From: Curtanaerobium respiraculi
GTDB lineage: Bacteria > Actinomycetota > Coriobacteriia > Coriobacteriales > Eggerthellaceae
Direction: 5' to 3'
Length of the DNA stretch: 64,000 bases
NCBI RefSeq assembly: GCF_024609215.1
Contig: NZ_JANIPD030000012.1
Coordinates: 62,001-126,000, forward strand
Shown: piece after piece, positions 41,287-48,499 of the stretch
How positions within the stretch are numbered: position 1 is the first letter of the stretch
Layout: each line of letters starts with the position of its first letter
Made by a program: the position numbers and the translations under genes
The notes under the pieces: generated by a model
Told to the model about the DNA's origin: nothing
What the model saw: only the letters and a program-made list of their open reading frames with translations
Database searches by the model: none

Positions 41287-41679
41287 TCAGTTGCCGATGA
41301 TCTGCACGAAGAACCGCCGATGACGCGGACCATCGAATTCGCAGAAGCGTACGCCCTGCCACGTGCCCAGCGCCAGACGGCCGTCAGAAACGGGAATGGT
41401 CTCGCTGCACCCCACCGCGCTGCTTTTCAGGTGCGCATGGCTGTTCCCCTCGGCATGGCGGAAGGCGGGTCGGTCGGGGAACGTGTCGCCCAGCGCAAGC
41501 AGCAGGTCATGCACCACATCGGGATCCGCGTTTTCGTTGATGGTGATCGCGGCCGTGGTGTGCGGACAATACACGCAGCAAAGGCCCTCCCTTACGCCCG
41601 ACTCCGCGACCGCCTGCTCCACCTGCCGTGTGATATCAATCAAGTCGTAGGCCGGAGTGTCCAGCTCGAAGGTCTTCAT
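41287..41679 (-). CDS. yjbQ: YjbQ/UPF0047 family protein
   Basis: A 130-aa protein with the family signature VYCPHTTAAITINENADPDV (about residues 38-57), HRHAEGNSHAHLKSS-type metal-binding His residues and LGTWQGVRFCEFDGPRHRRF near the C-terminus. Members show weak thiamine-phosphate-synthase activity, but the physiological role is unsettled. The start MKTFELDTP has AAGGGG 5 nt upstream. Stands alone; its promoter region is interrupted by repeat copy B. Confidence 0.85.
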   Translation of the reverse strand: MKTFELDTPAYDLIDITRQVEQAVAESGVREGLCCVYCPHTTAAITINENADPDVVHDLLLALGDTFPDRPAFRHAEGNSHAHLKSSAVGCSETIPVSDGRLALGTWQGVRFCEFDGPRHRRFFVQIIGN

Positions 41680-41730
41680 GGCAGCCCCTTCCATCTCGCG
41701 CCTTCCCGCAGTTGTCCCATGCGGAAATCC

Positions 41731-41892
41731 CTAGGGAACCGCTGACATATTCCGCCAGCCCGGGAACGACATGCTGGCGCCGGAGCGGCTCAATCCTCGT
41801 TCGCGCACGTCAGCGCGCTCGCTCGCCTTTCGCCGCCCCGGCACTCAGCCCGCCGTCCCCGGCCAAGGCGGAATAAATCAGTGCTTCCCTAG
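41731..41892 (+). repeat. MITE-like 162-bp repeat, copy B
   Basis: Bounded by CTAGGGAA and TTCCCTAG. The left end continues CCGCTGACATATTCCGCC, and the right end is GGCGGAATAAATCAGTGC before TTCCCTAG. It lies between the divergent yjbQ and ecfT starts. It differs from copy C at about 6 of 162 positions. No open frame in it has coding signals. Confidence 0.85.
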
Positions 41893-41978
41893 CCATTATA
41901 GGCTGCTAGATCGGGATGGCGCCATGGTCGCCGAAGAAGGCGTGTTCGGGTTGGCTCCGCTGGCTTATACTTGCGAGC

Positions 41979-42644
41979 ATGAAGAACGCGATGTCATTTC
42001 ATTCAGGTGATACCCTGCTGCATAGGTGCGATGCACGGGTGAAGGTTGTCGCGGTCTTCGCGTACTCGATCGCCCTTCTTCTTGCTCGCTCATGGTGGGC
42101 GATGGGGGTCTTGGCTGGCTTGTTCGCCATCGCGGCCGTTGCCGGCAAGTTGCCCCTCCGCCAGGCGATGAGCCAACTCATCTCGCTCGGCGTCATCCTT
42201 GCGTTCACGGTCGCGGTCCCGGTGCTCTCAGGCCAGGGCCTTCTGCCCGGCTTGTACAACGCATGCCGCATTGCGCTTCTGGTGGCTGCCTCCCTCGTCA
42301 TCACCGGTACGACGTCCTCCGAGCAATTGGCACGTGCTTTAGATCGATTGCTTTCGCCGCTGGGCCGCATTGGCGTGCCGACACGCGACATCGCGACGGC
42401 GGCATCTATCGGGCTGCGCTTCATTCCGGCCATCATCGACGAATATCATCTGGTCAGACTTGCCCAGCAATCACGCGGAGCGCGATTCGAAAGCGGCGGT
42501 CCCGTACAACGGATCCGCGCCTGGCGCAACGTGTTCATCCCGCTTTTCGTGGGTCTGTTCCGCCGTGCGGAGACTCTTGCGGTTGCCATGGACGCCCGCT
42601 GCTATGGAGCCCAGGCGGAGAGTTCGATGCGTCTGCGAGTGTAA
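41979..42644 (+). CDS. ecfT: ECF transporter transmembrane subunit EcfT (orphan)
   Basis: A 221-aa membrane protein of the CbiQ/EcfT family: FHSGDTLLHRCDARVKVVAV at the N-terminus, five or so TM helices, and the two cytoplasmic coupling motifs, here QSRGARFESGG (about residue 164) and AMDARCYGAQ (about 202), which contact EcfA ATPases. No ecfA or substrate-binding S subunit adjoins it; the only S component in the window is bioY, 15 kb away. It is flanked by direct copies B and C of the 162-bp repeat. The ribosome site is weak. Confidence 0.85.
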   Translation: MKNAMSFHSGDTLLHRCDARVKVVAVFAYSIALLLARSWWAMGVLAGLFAIAAVAGKLPLRQAMSQLISLGVILAFTVAVPVLSGQGLLPGLYNACRIALLVAASLVITGTTSSEQLARALDRLLSPLGRIGVPTRDIATAASIGLRFIPAIIDEYHLVRLAQQSRGARFESGGPVQRIRAWRNVFIPLFVGLFRRAETLAVAMDARCYGAQAESSMRLRV

Positions 42645-42843
42645 CGCGCATTTCGCATCCGGAAGGGGCAAAGGCTGTCCGATCCGGTACCCGTCGGCGC
42701 GCCGGATGTCCCAATGGGATTCTGAACATCATGGCAGGCAGGGCGCATGCCACGCCCCTACAGGGGAACCCCATGAATCGCCCGTACAGATGCCGGCACA
42801 GGAGCGAACGCCGCGCACCCGCAGGGGAACCGCAGCACTTTCC

Positions 42844-43005
42844 CTAGGGAACCGCTGACATATTCCGCCAGCCCGGGAACGACATGCTGGCGCCGGAGCG
42901 GCTCGATCCTCGTTCGCGCACGTCAGTGCGCTCGCTCGCCTTTCGCCGCTGCGGCACTCAGCCCGCCGTCCCCGGCCAAGGCGGAATTAATCAATGCTTC
43001 CCTAG
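42844..43005 (+). repeat. MITE-like 162-bp repeat, copy C
   Basis: Same orientation and boundaries as copy B, opposite to copy A. It lies in the convergent space between ecfT and moaB. Otherwise 42645-43122 contains only a small hairpin (GCCCCT/AGGGG around 42764) and no supported gene. Confidence 0.85.
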
Positions 43006-43122
43006 CCGAATGCGTATGAGAGAGGGCGACCGCGGCGTAGGCGAACGCCCAGCGGGCTCCCTTTCGCCAGGGCCGCGTCCCGCTGGGGCGGTCCGTCGAA
43101 TCGGCGGGCATCGGATTCGGGC

Positions 43123-43668
43123 CTAATGCCCCTCGCCTGCCATCATGCTGATCGCGTGCGGAAGCATCGGCTTCAGGCCCTCCCAGTTCTCACGGGCAGC
43201 CTTCTCGCTGCCCGGCAGGTTGACGACCAGATGATGATCGCGTTGCATGCATACCGCACGGGACAGGGCCGCGTTCGGGGTGATGGCGAAGCTGTAGGCG
43301 CGCATCGCCTCGACGATGCCGGGGACGTTGCGCTGACATACCAGCTGCGTTGCCTCGGGGGTCACATCGCGTAAAGAAAGGCCGCTTCCTCCGCACGTCA
43401 GGACTACGTCGGCATCGAGCTCGTCGGTCGCACGCACGATGGCTGCGCCGATATCATTTATCCGGTCGGGCACGATCGTGCGGTCGATGACCTTCCACCC
43501 CAGCTCGCGGATCAGATCCTCCAGCGCCGCTCCGGCGGAATCCTCTTCCAGCGTCCGCGTGTCGCTGCAGGTGACGATAGCGATGCGGGGGATATGCTTC
43601 TGAGGCGCCTTGCCGTGTGCGACGTCGTGCGCGTGGGCAGCCGCGGCCGCCCGTTCAAGATCCACCAT
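43123..43668 (-). CDS. moaB: Molybdenum cofactor biosynthesis protein, MoaB/MogA family
   Basis: Adenylylates molybdopterin before molybdate insertion. The 181-aa MoCF-fold protein shows PRIAIVTCSDTRTLEEDSAG (about residues 28-47), VVLTCGGSGLSLRDVTPEAT (about 88-107) and LVVNLPGSEKAARENWEG (about 149), the pterin-binding loops. The start overlaps the moeA stop by one base (TGATG), so the pair is coupled. MoaB and MogA are hard to separate by sequence alone. Confidence 0.9.
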   Translation of the reverse strand: MVDLERAAAAAHAHDVAHGKAPQKHIPRIAIVTCSDTRTLEEDSAGAALEDLIRELGWKVIDRTIVPDRINDIGAAIVRATDELDADVVLTCGGSGLSLRDVTPEATQLVCQRNVPGIVEAMRAYSFAITPNAALSRAVCMQRDHHLVVNLPGSEKAARENWEGLKPMLPHAISMMAGEGH

Positions 43669-44921
43669 CACAGAACCAACTCCTCCGGGATGTCGAGAAG
43701 CAGGCATTCGACCATATCGCCTGCTCGCTTGCTTTCAAGGCCCTCGGGCATGATTGCCAGGCAGTTGCTGCGTTGGATCACTCCGAACAGGCCGCTGCTC
43801 TGATTCGCCGCCGGGGTGACCAGATAGCCCTGCTCGTCCTTCGTCAACGTAGACCGCAGGTAGATGCGGCGCGGATCCTTCTTGCGCATATCCTTGGAGA
43901 GGCGCGCCCATACGGCGGTGTGCTCGAAGTGCGTGTAACCCTGCATCTTGCGCAGCATGGGGCGGATGAGCATATGGAATCCCGTGTACGCCGCCGCGGG
44001 GTTTCCAGGAAGTCCGAACACGGGCGTGCCGTTCACCAACCCGGACGTCTGCGCTTTGCCAGGCCGCATATTCACCGTGACCATGTGCAGGGTGCCCAGC
44101 TCATCGACCACCTTCTTGATGAAGTCGAAGTCGCCGTTGGCGGCGCCGCCGGTGGTGAGCACGAAATCGTATTCCTTCGAGGCATCGTCGACGGCCGATT
44201 TGAGCGCCTCGAACGTGTCCTCCACGATGGGGAGCATGATTGGGATCCCGCCGGCTTCCTGCACGCATGCCGCCATGGCGTAGCTGTTGGAATTGCGGAT
44301 TTTCCCCGGGGCGGGGACCTCGGAGGGGTCGACCAGCTCGCTTCCCGTGGCGATGACCGCCACGCGCGGGCGCCGGTACGTGGGAATCTCCACATTGCCG
44401 CATCCGGCTAAGAATCCGATTCCGGCAGAGCTTATCACGTCGCCCGCATGCACGATGACCTCGCCCGCACGGGCCTCCTCGCCCGCCTCGCGCACGTTGC
44501 TTCGCCGCTTGGTGGGAGCGGTGAACTCGACAAGGCTCCCCACATGGCCGTCGCCCTCGCGCACGCCGACGATCTCGTATTTCACGACGGAATCCGCCGC
44601 TGCGGGAAGGGGTGCGCCTGTCATGATGCGGATGCATTCCCCGTCCGCGATGTTGCCCTCGTACACATCTCCCGCCGCTTCCTCGGCGATCACGCGCAGC
44701 GCGACGGGGGATTCCGCCGATGCGCCGGCGATTTGGCTCGCCTGCACGGCGAATCCGTCCATGGCGGAATGAGCGAACGGGGAGATGTCGATATCGCTGA
44801 CCAGATCCGCCGCGGCGACGCGCCCCGCCGCCTGCAGCAAGGGGACGACCTCGGCATCGAGCGGGGCGACGTGCGAGGTCAGCAGCTCGCGCGCCTCCTC
44901 GGGTGAAATCATCTCTTTCAA
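43668..44921 (-). CDS. moeA: Molybdopterin molybdenumtransferase MoeA
   Basis: Inserts molybdate into adenylylated molybdopterin. The 417-aa protein has SPFAHSAMDGFAVQA (about residues 47-61), IRIMTGAPLPAAADSVV, RPRVAVIATGSELVDP and VNMRPGKAQTSG with GLPGNPAAAYTGF near 310. TTG is the likely start because AAGGAG lies 6 nt upstream; the first ATG, three codons later, has none at proper spacing. With moaB it implies that molybdoenzymes are used by the organism, none being encoded here. Confidence 0.93.
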   Translation of the reverse strand: MKEMISPEEARELLTSHVAPLDAEVVPLLQAAGRVAAADLVSDIDISPFAHSAMDGFAVQASQIAGASAESPVALRVIAEEAAGDVYEGNIADGECIRIMTGAPLPAAADSVVKYEIVGVREGDGHVGSLVEFTAPTKRRSNVREAGEEARAGEVIVHAGDVISSAGIGFLAGCGNVEIPTYRRPRVAVIATGSELVDPSEVPAPGKIRNSNSYAMAACVQEAGGIPIMLPIVEDTFEALKSAVDDASKEYDFVLTTGGAANGDFDFIKKVVDELGTLHMVTVNMRPGKAQTSGLVNGTPVFGLPGNPAAAYTGFHMLIRPMLRKMQGYTHFEHTAVWARLSKDMRKKDPRRIYLRSTLTKDEQGYLVTPAANQSSGLFGVIQRSNCLAIMPEGLESKRAGDMVECLLLDIPEELVL

Positions 44922-45006
44922 AGGATACTCCTTAACTCAAGATAATAGATTGCGGCAATTATAGATGTTTGCGCTCCAATGGGGAAACGGCTGCCCGCTT
45001 CTCAGG

Positions 45007-45579
45007 CTACATCTCGATTTCGCCGCGAAGCAGCTGGCCCAGCGTGGTGAAATCGTCTTCCAACGCTGCCATCTTCGTGCGGTCGTAAATCGCCGCTGCG
45101 GGATGGAAGATGGGAAACACCTTGAATTTCCCCGCCCGCTGGAGCGAGCCGTGCAGCCGCGTGATCCCCACCTCGGTCTTGAGGATGAACTTGGTGGAGA
45201 AATTGCCCAGCGTCACGATGAATTCGGGGTCGATGGTGCGCGTCTGCTCCCGGAGGAACGGGGTGCAAGCTTGAATCTCCTCGGGCAGGGGGTTGCGGTT
45301 CCCCGGCGGGCGGCATTTCAACACGTTGGCGATGTAGACTTCCTCCCGTGTGAGTCCTGCGATCGAGAGCAGCTCGGTGAGGGTTTGCCCCGCCTTGCCG
45401 ACGAAGGGTATGCCTTGCAAGTCCTCGTTCTTGCCGGGCGCCTCGCCGACGATGAGCACGCGGGCCTCGGGGTTGCCGTCGCCGAATACCAGGTTCGTCC
45501 GTCCCTCCCACAGCGAGCAGGCATGGCAGTCCTCGCAGTACACGCGGAGGTCTTCGAGGGGGATATGGGGTGCGGTCAT
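45007..45579 (-). CDS. Uracil-DNA glycosylase, family 4 (iron-sulfur)
   Basis: Removes uracil from DNA. The 190-aa protein has cluster ligands CEDCHAC near residue 15 and Cys in VLKCRPPGNRNP (about 87), the catalytic GEAPGKNEDLQGIPFVG (about 45) and FPIFHPAAAIY (about 154). This is the family 4 arrangement. It lies 12 nt before alr on the same strand and is probably cotranscribed with it. Confidence 0.92.
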   Translation of the reverse strand: MTAPHIPLEDLRVYCEDCHACSLWEGRTNLVFGDGNPEARVLIVGEAPGKNEDLQGIPFVGKAGQTLTELLSIAGLTREEVYIANVLKCRPPGNRNPLPEEIQACTPFLREQTRTIDPEFIVTLGNFSTKFILKTEVGITRLHGSLQRAGKFKVFPIFHPAAAIYDRTKMAALEDDFTTLGQLLRGEIEM

Positions 45580-45591
45580 GGATGCGCCTCC

Positions 45592-46869
45592 CTACACGTA
45601 GATCCGGGGCAGGCGCAGGCTGAACGCGATGCACAGCTCGTGCTCGATGGTGTGCAGCTGGTAGGCCATCTCGGTGATGGTGCAGACCGCATCCCCCTGC
45701 GATCCGACGACGGTCACGATATCCCCGATCTGAGGGTCGAGCCTGCGCCGTGTGCCGTAGGTGCGCAAATCGACCTCGAACATGCACTGGTCCATGCAGA
45801 TGTTCCCCACCTGGCGGCAGTATTGCCCGTCGAGGATGAAGTTCGTCTGGCCCGAAAGGGCGCGGTTGAGTCCGTCGCCGTATCCCAGAGGGACCGTGCA
45901 GATCTTCACGCTGCCGGGGCTGCGGTAGTTGAGCCCGTAGCTCACGCCCTCGCTCATGGGAACCGTCTTGCAGTCGGTGATGCGCGCATACACGCGCATG
46001 GCGGGCTTGAGGTTGGCCAGGCTGTGCGTCTCGGGGCAGGGATGGAACCCGTACAGCGAGATCCCCAGCCGGCACATGTCGAAATGCACATCGGGGTAAC
46101 GGAAAAGGGCGGCGCTGTTTGCCGCGTGCACGATCCCCGGATCGACCCCCGCCGTCCGCATGGCGTCGATGGCTTCGAGGAACCGGTTCACCTGGATGCT
46201 GAAATCGAGATTCTCAGGGCAATCGGCGGTGGCGAAATGGGTGAACGTGCCCTTCAGGTCGAGTGCCCGATGGAAGTTGATCTGGCGGAGGAATTCGATC
46301 ACGTTCTCCGACCGAACGCCGATGCGGTTCATCCCCGTGTTCAGCGCAAGATGGAACGGTGCGCGCATGCCGTGCTGGTCGGCGAGCTCGGCATAGGCGA
46401 GCGCGAATTCGGCCGTGTAGACGGAGGGCATCAGCTGGTACTCCAGAAGGAGCGGAGATGCGGCCGCCGGAGGCTCGGAAAGTATGAGGATATCGGCGCC
46501 GATGCCGTCCTTCCGCAGCTCGACGCCTTCGTCCACCGTGGCGACGGCGAGCATGTCCGCCCCGCTGCTCAGGGCGGTCCGTGCCACGCGCACCGCCCCG
46601 TGGCCGTATGCGTCAGCCTTTACCACGGCGCACAGCTTGCAGCCGGGGCGCATGTGGCGGCGGGCCTCAGTGACGTTGTGGCGGATCGCGCTCAGGTCGA
46701 TTTCGATCCACGCCCACCGGCGGGACATCGGGTCGATCGCATCAACGCGATCCTGGTCGAAGGGTGCGGCGGCACGCGCCTGGGCATCGTCGTGGGAACG
46801 CGAGTACTGGAAGTTGCTGTTTTTCCTGCCGAATCCGGTGAATCCGTTCAGTGTCTCTTCGGCAACCAC
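45592..46869 (-). CDS. alr: Alanine racemase
   Basis: Supplies D-alanine for peptidoglycan. The 425-aa PLP enzyme has the Schiff-base Lys in CAVVKADAYGHG (about residue 85), LNTGMNRIGVR, the second-base region SEGVSYGLNYRS and VPLGYGDGLNRALSG (about 320-350), and GNICMDQCMFEVD. The N-terminal ~45 residues precede the usual start; GTG is used because AAGGGG lies 6 nt upstream, but a Met at residue 48 (MSRRWAWIEID) fits the family better if the extension is not translated. Confidence 0.92.
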   Translation of the reverse strand: MVAEETLNGFTGFGRKNSNFQYSRSHDDAQARAAAPFDQDRVDAIDPMSRRWAWIEIDLSAIRHNVTEARRHMRPGCKLCAVVKADAYGHGAVRVARTALSSGADMLAVATVDEGVELRKDGIGADILILSEPPAAASPLLLEYQLMPSVYTAEFALAYAELADQHGMRAPFHLALNTGMNRIGVRSENVIEFLRQINFHRALDLKGTFTHFATADCPENLDFSIQVNRFLEAIDAMRTAGVDPGIVHAANSAALFRYPDVHFDMCRLGISLYGFHPCPETHSLANLKPAMRVYARITDCKTVPMSEGVSYGLNYRSPGSVKICTVPLGYGDGLNRALSGQTNFILDGQYCRQVGNICMDQCMFEVDLRTYGTRRRLDPQIGDIVTVVGSQGDAVCTITEMAYQLHTIEHELCIAFSLRLPRIYV

Positions 46870-46988
46870 GATATACCCCTTAGGTCGTTCTGAAATGCGA
46901 ACTCAAGTATAGCGCAGCGCGTAAACCGCATGTTGTCGTACAATGCCAAGGTGCAAGAAGGTACGGGCACCGTGCGGAAAGGAACATC

Positions 46989-47885
46989 ATGGAAATCACG
47001 GAGTCTATTCTCGGCCGCAAGGTCGTCGCCTTGGACGACCGCAAGGCGGTCGGTTCCCTGAAAGAGATCGTGGTGGATTGCGCACAGTACCGCATTTCTC
47101 ATTACGTGGTGGAAGACGAGGAGGCGCAGGTCGAGATGGCGCTTCCCTTCAACAAGGTCATCGCCGTGGGCGATACATACATGACCATCCAGGATGCCGC
47201 GGGGCTGGTCTCGTGCGCCGAGATGTCGACGCCCTACGCCGTGGTCGAGAGCTTCGACCTGCTGGGCTTGAAAGCGTACTCCCGCGCGGGAAATTATCTG
47301 GGAACGGTGAAGCTCTACGATATCGACCCCGGAACGGGTGCCCTTGCCCGCATCGTCCTGGACGGCGGCGGGGAATATGGGAAGGGCAGCTTCGTGTCGC
47401 TCTCGCCCGAGTTCATTTTCGTCGACGACGGCACGGCGACCGATGCGGACAAGCGTGCGGGCCGCACGGCTGATGCGCAGGTGGGCGATGGAGGAACGGA
47501 TGCGCAAGAGTCCTCCTCAAAGGATCCCGCCGAAAATGAGCATGAGCCGGTTGCCCCGCAGCTGGAGGGATCGCCCGAGCAGGCAGATGCCCCTGCGGCT
47601 TCCGAATCGCAGGTGGAAGAGGCAGCCGAAACCCCCGTCTCTGACGCGCCGAGCGGGCAGGATGTCCCGGAGGATTCCGCTGCGGAAGAGCTTGTCGACG
47701 ATGAGGATCCCGACGAGGTGCTGAAAGCGTATCTGCTCGGCAAGAAGATCAACGAGAGCGTTTCCAGCGAGGATGGCGCTTTCACGCTGGCGAGCGGGTC
47801 CGAGATCACCGCCGACGTGCTGGCCTCCGCGCAGAAAGCGGATGCCCTGCTTCTGCTGACGATGGCGCTGGAAGACGACGAGTAG
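46989..47885 (+). CDS. PRC-barrel domain protein with acidic linker
   Basis: A 298-aa cytoplasmic protein. Residues 1-75 and 76-145 each look like a PRC-barrel (ESILGRKVVALDDRKAVGSL; SFDLLGLKAYSRAGNYLGTV). They are followed by ~90 residues of Ala/Glu/Pro/Ser-rich acidic disorder and a C-terminal helical segment (EVLKAYLLGKKINESV...LLLLTMALEDDE). PRC-barrels occur in RNA-processing and cell-division proteins, but the role here is unknown. It is separated by 15 nt from apt, probably one transcript. Confidence 0.75.
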   Translation: MEITESILGRKVVALDDRKAVGSLKEIVVDCAQYRISHYVVEDEEAQVEMALPFNKVIAVGDTYMTIQDAAGLVSCAEMSTPYAVVESFDLLGLKAYSRAGNYLGTVKLYDIDPGTGALARIVLDGGGEYGKGSFVSLSPEFIFVDDGTATDADKRAGRTADAQVGDGGTDAQESSSKDPAENEHEPVAPQLEGSPEQADAPAASESQVEEAAETPVSDAPSGQDVPEDSAAEELVDDEDPDEVLKAYLLGKKINESVSSEDGAFTLASGSEITADVLASAQKADALLLLTMALEDDE

Positions 47886-47900
47886 AGGGGTTCGTGCATC

Positions 47901-48434
47901 ATGGCTGCATTCGATTACGAGAAGCTCATCACCGACATTCCCGATTACCCCAATCCCGGTGTGGTGTTCAAGGACATCACCACGCTGCTCAAAGATCCCC
48001 AGGGTTTTTCGAGCGCGATTGACGAGCTGGCGAATCATTTTGCAGGGCAGGGCGTCACCAAGGTGATCGGGGCCGAGGCGCGCGGGTTCATGATCGCCGC
48101 GCCGGTGGCGTACAAGCTGGGGGCTGGATTCGTTCCCGCTCGCAAACCGGGCAAGCTTCCGCGTGCGGTGTACAGCGAAGGATACGAGCTGGAGTACGGC
48201 ACGGACAGCCTGCAGGTCCATCAGGATGCGCTGCAGGCTGACGACGTGGTCCTTCTCGTTGACGATCTGATCGCCACCGGAGGGACGGCTGCCGCCCAGG
48301 TCAAGCTTTGCGAGCGGTTCGGCTGCAAGGTCGCCGGCATGGCGTTTTTGATGGAGCTCGACTTCCTCAACCCCCGCGAGCATCTTGCCACGTTCACGGA
48401 TGTGGAGATCTTCTCGCTCGTGCATGTGAAATAG
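47901..48434 (+). CDS. apt: Adenine phosphoribosyltransferase
   Basis: Salvages adenine to AMP with PRPP. The 177-aa protein has ITDIPDYPNPGVVFKDITTL (about residues 12-31), GAEARGFMIAAPVAYKLGAG, FVPARKPGKLPR and the PRPP loop VVLLVDDLIATGGTAAAQV (about 117). Length and motifs are standard. Confidence 0.95.
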   Translation: MAAFDYEKLITDIPDYPNPGVVFKDITTLLKDPQGFSSAIDELANHFAGQGVTKVIGAEARGFMIAAPVAYKLGAGFVPARKPGKLPRAVYSEGYELEYGTDSLQVHQDALQADDVVLLVDDLIATGGTAAAQVKLCERFGCKVAGMAFLMELDFLNPREHLATFTDVEIFSLVHVK

Positions 48435-48456
48435 CCTCTCGAAGCGCACCTCTGCT

Positions 48457-48488
48457 GTGCGGGCGCACCCCCCATGGGGCGCCCGCAC
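48457..48488 (+). terminator. Stem-loop after apt
   Basis: GTGCGGGCGC (48457-48466) pairs perfectly with 48479-48488 over a 12-nt loop that can also pair internally. There is no T-run, but it lies between convergent genes, so it may stop transcription from both sides. Confidence 0.55.
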
Positions 48489-48499
48489 TGTGTTAGGGG

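Noticed and set aside
42645-42843. Molybdenum-cofactor riboswitch near moaB-moeA
   Set aside because: The region is downstream of moaB, not in the leader of moeA (which begins at 44921). The short leader there has no Moco-riboswitch-like structure.
44965-46893. 642-codon open frame on the plus strand antisense to moeA/udg/alr
   Set aside because: The minus strand carries clear uracil-DNA glycosylase and alanine racemase genes. The plus-strand product is Arg/His/Ala-rich without domains, the usual high-GC shadow.
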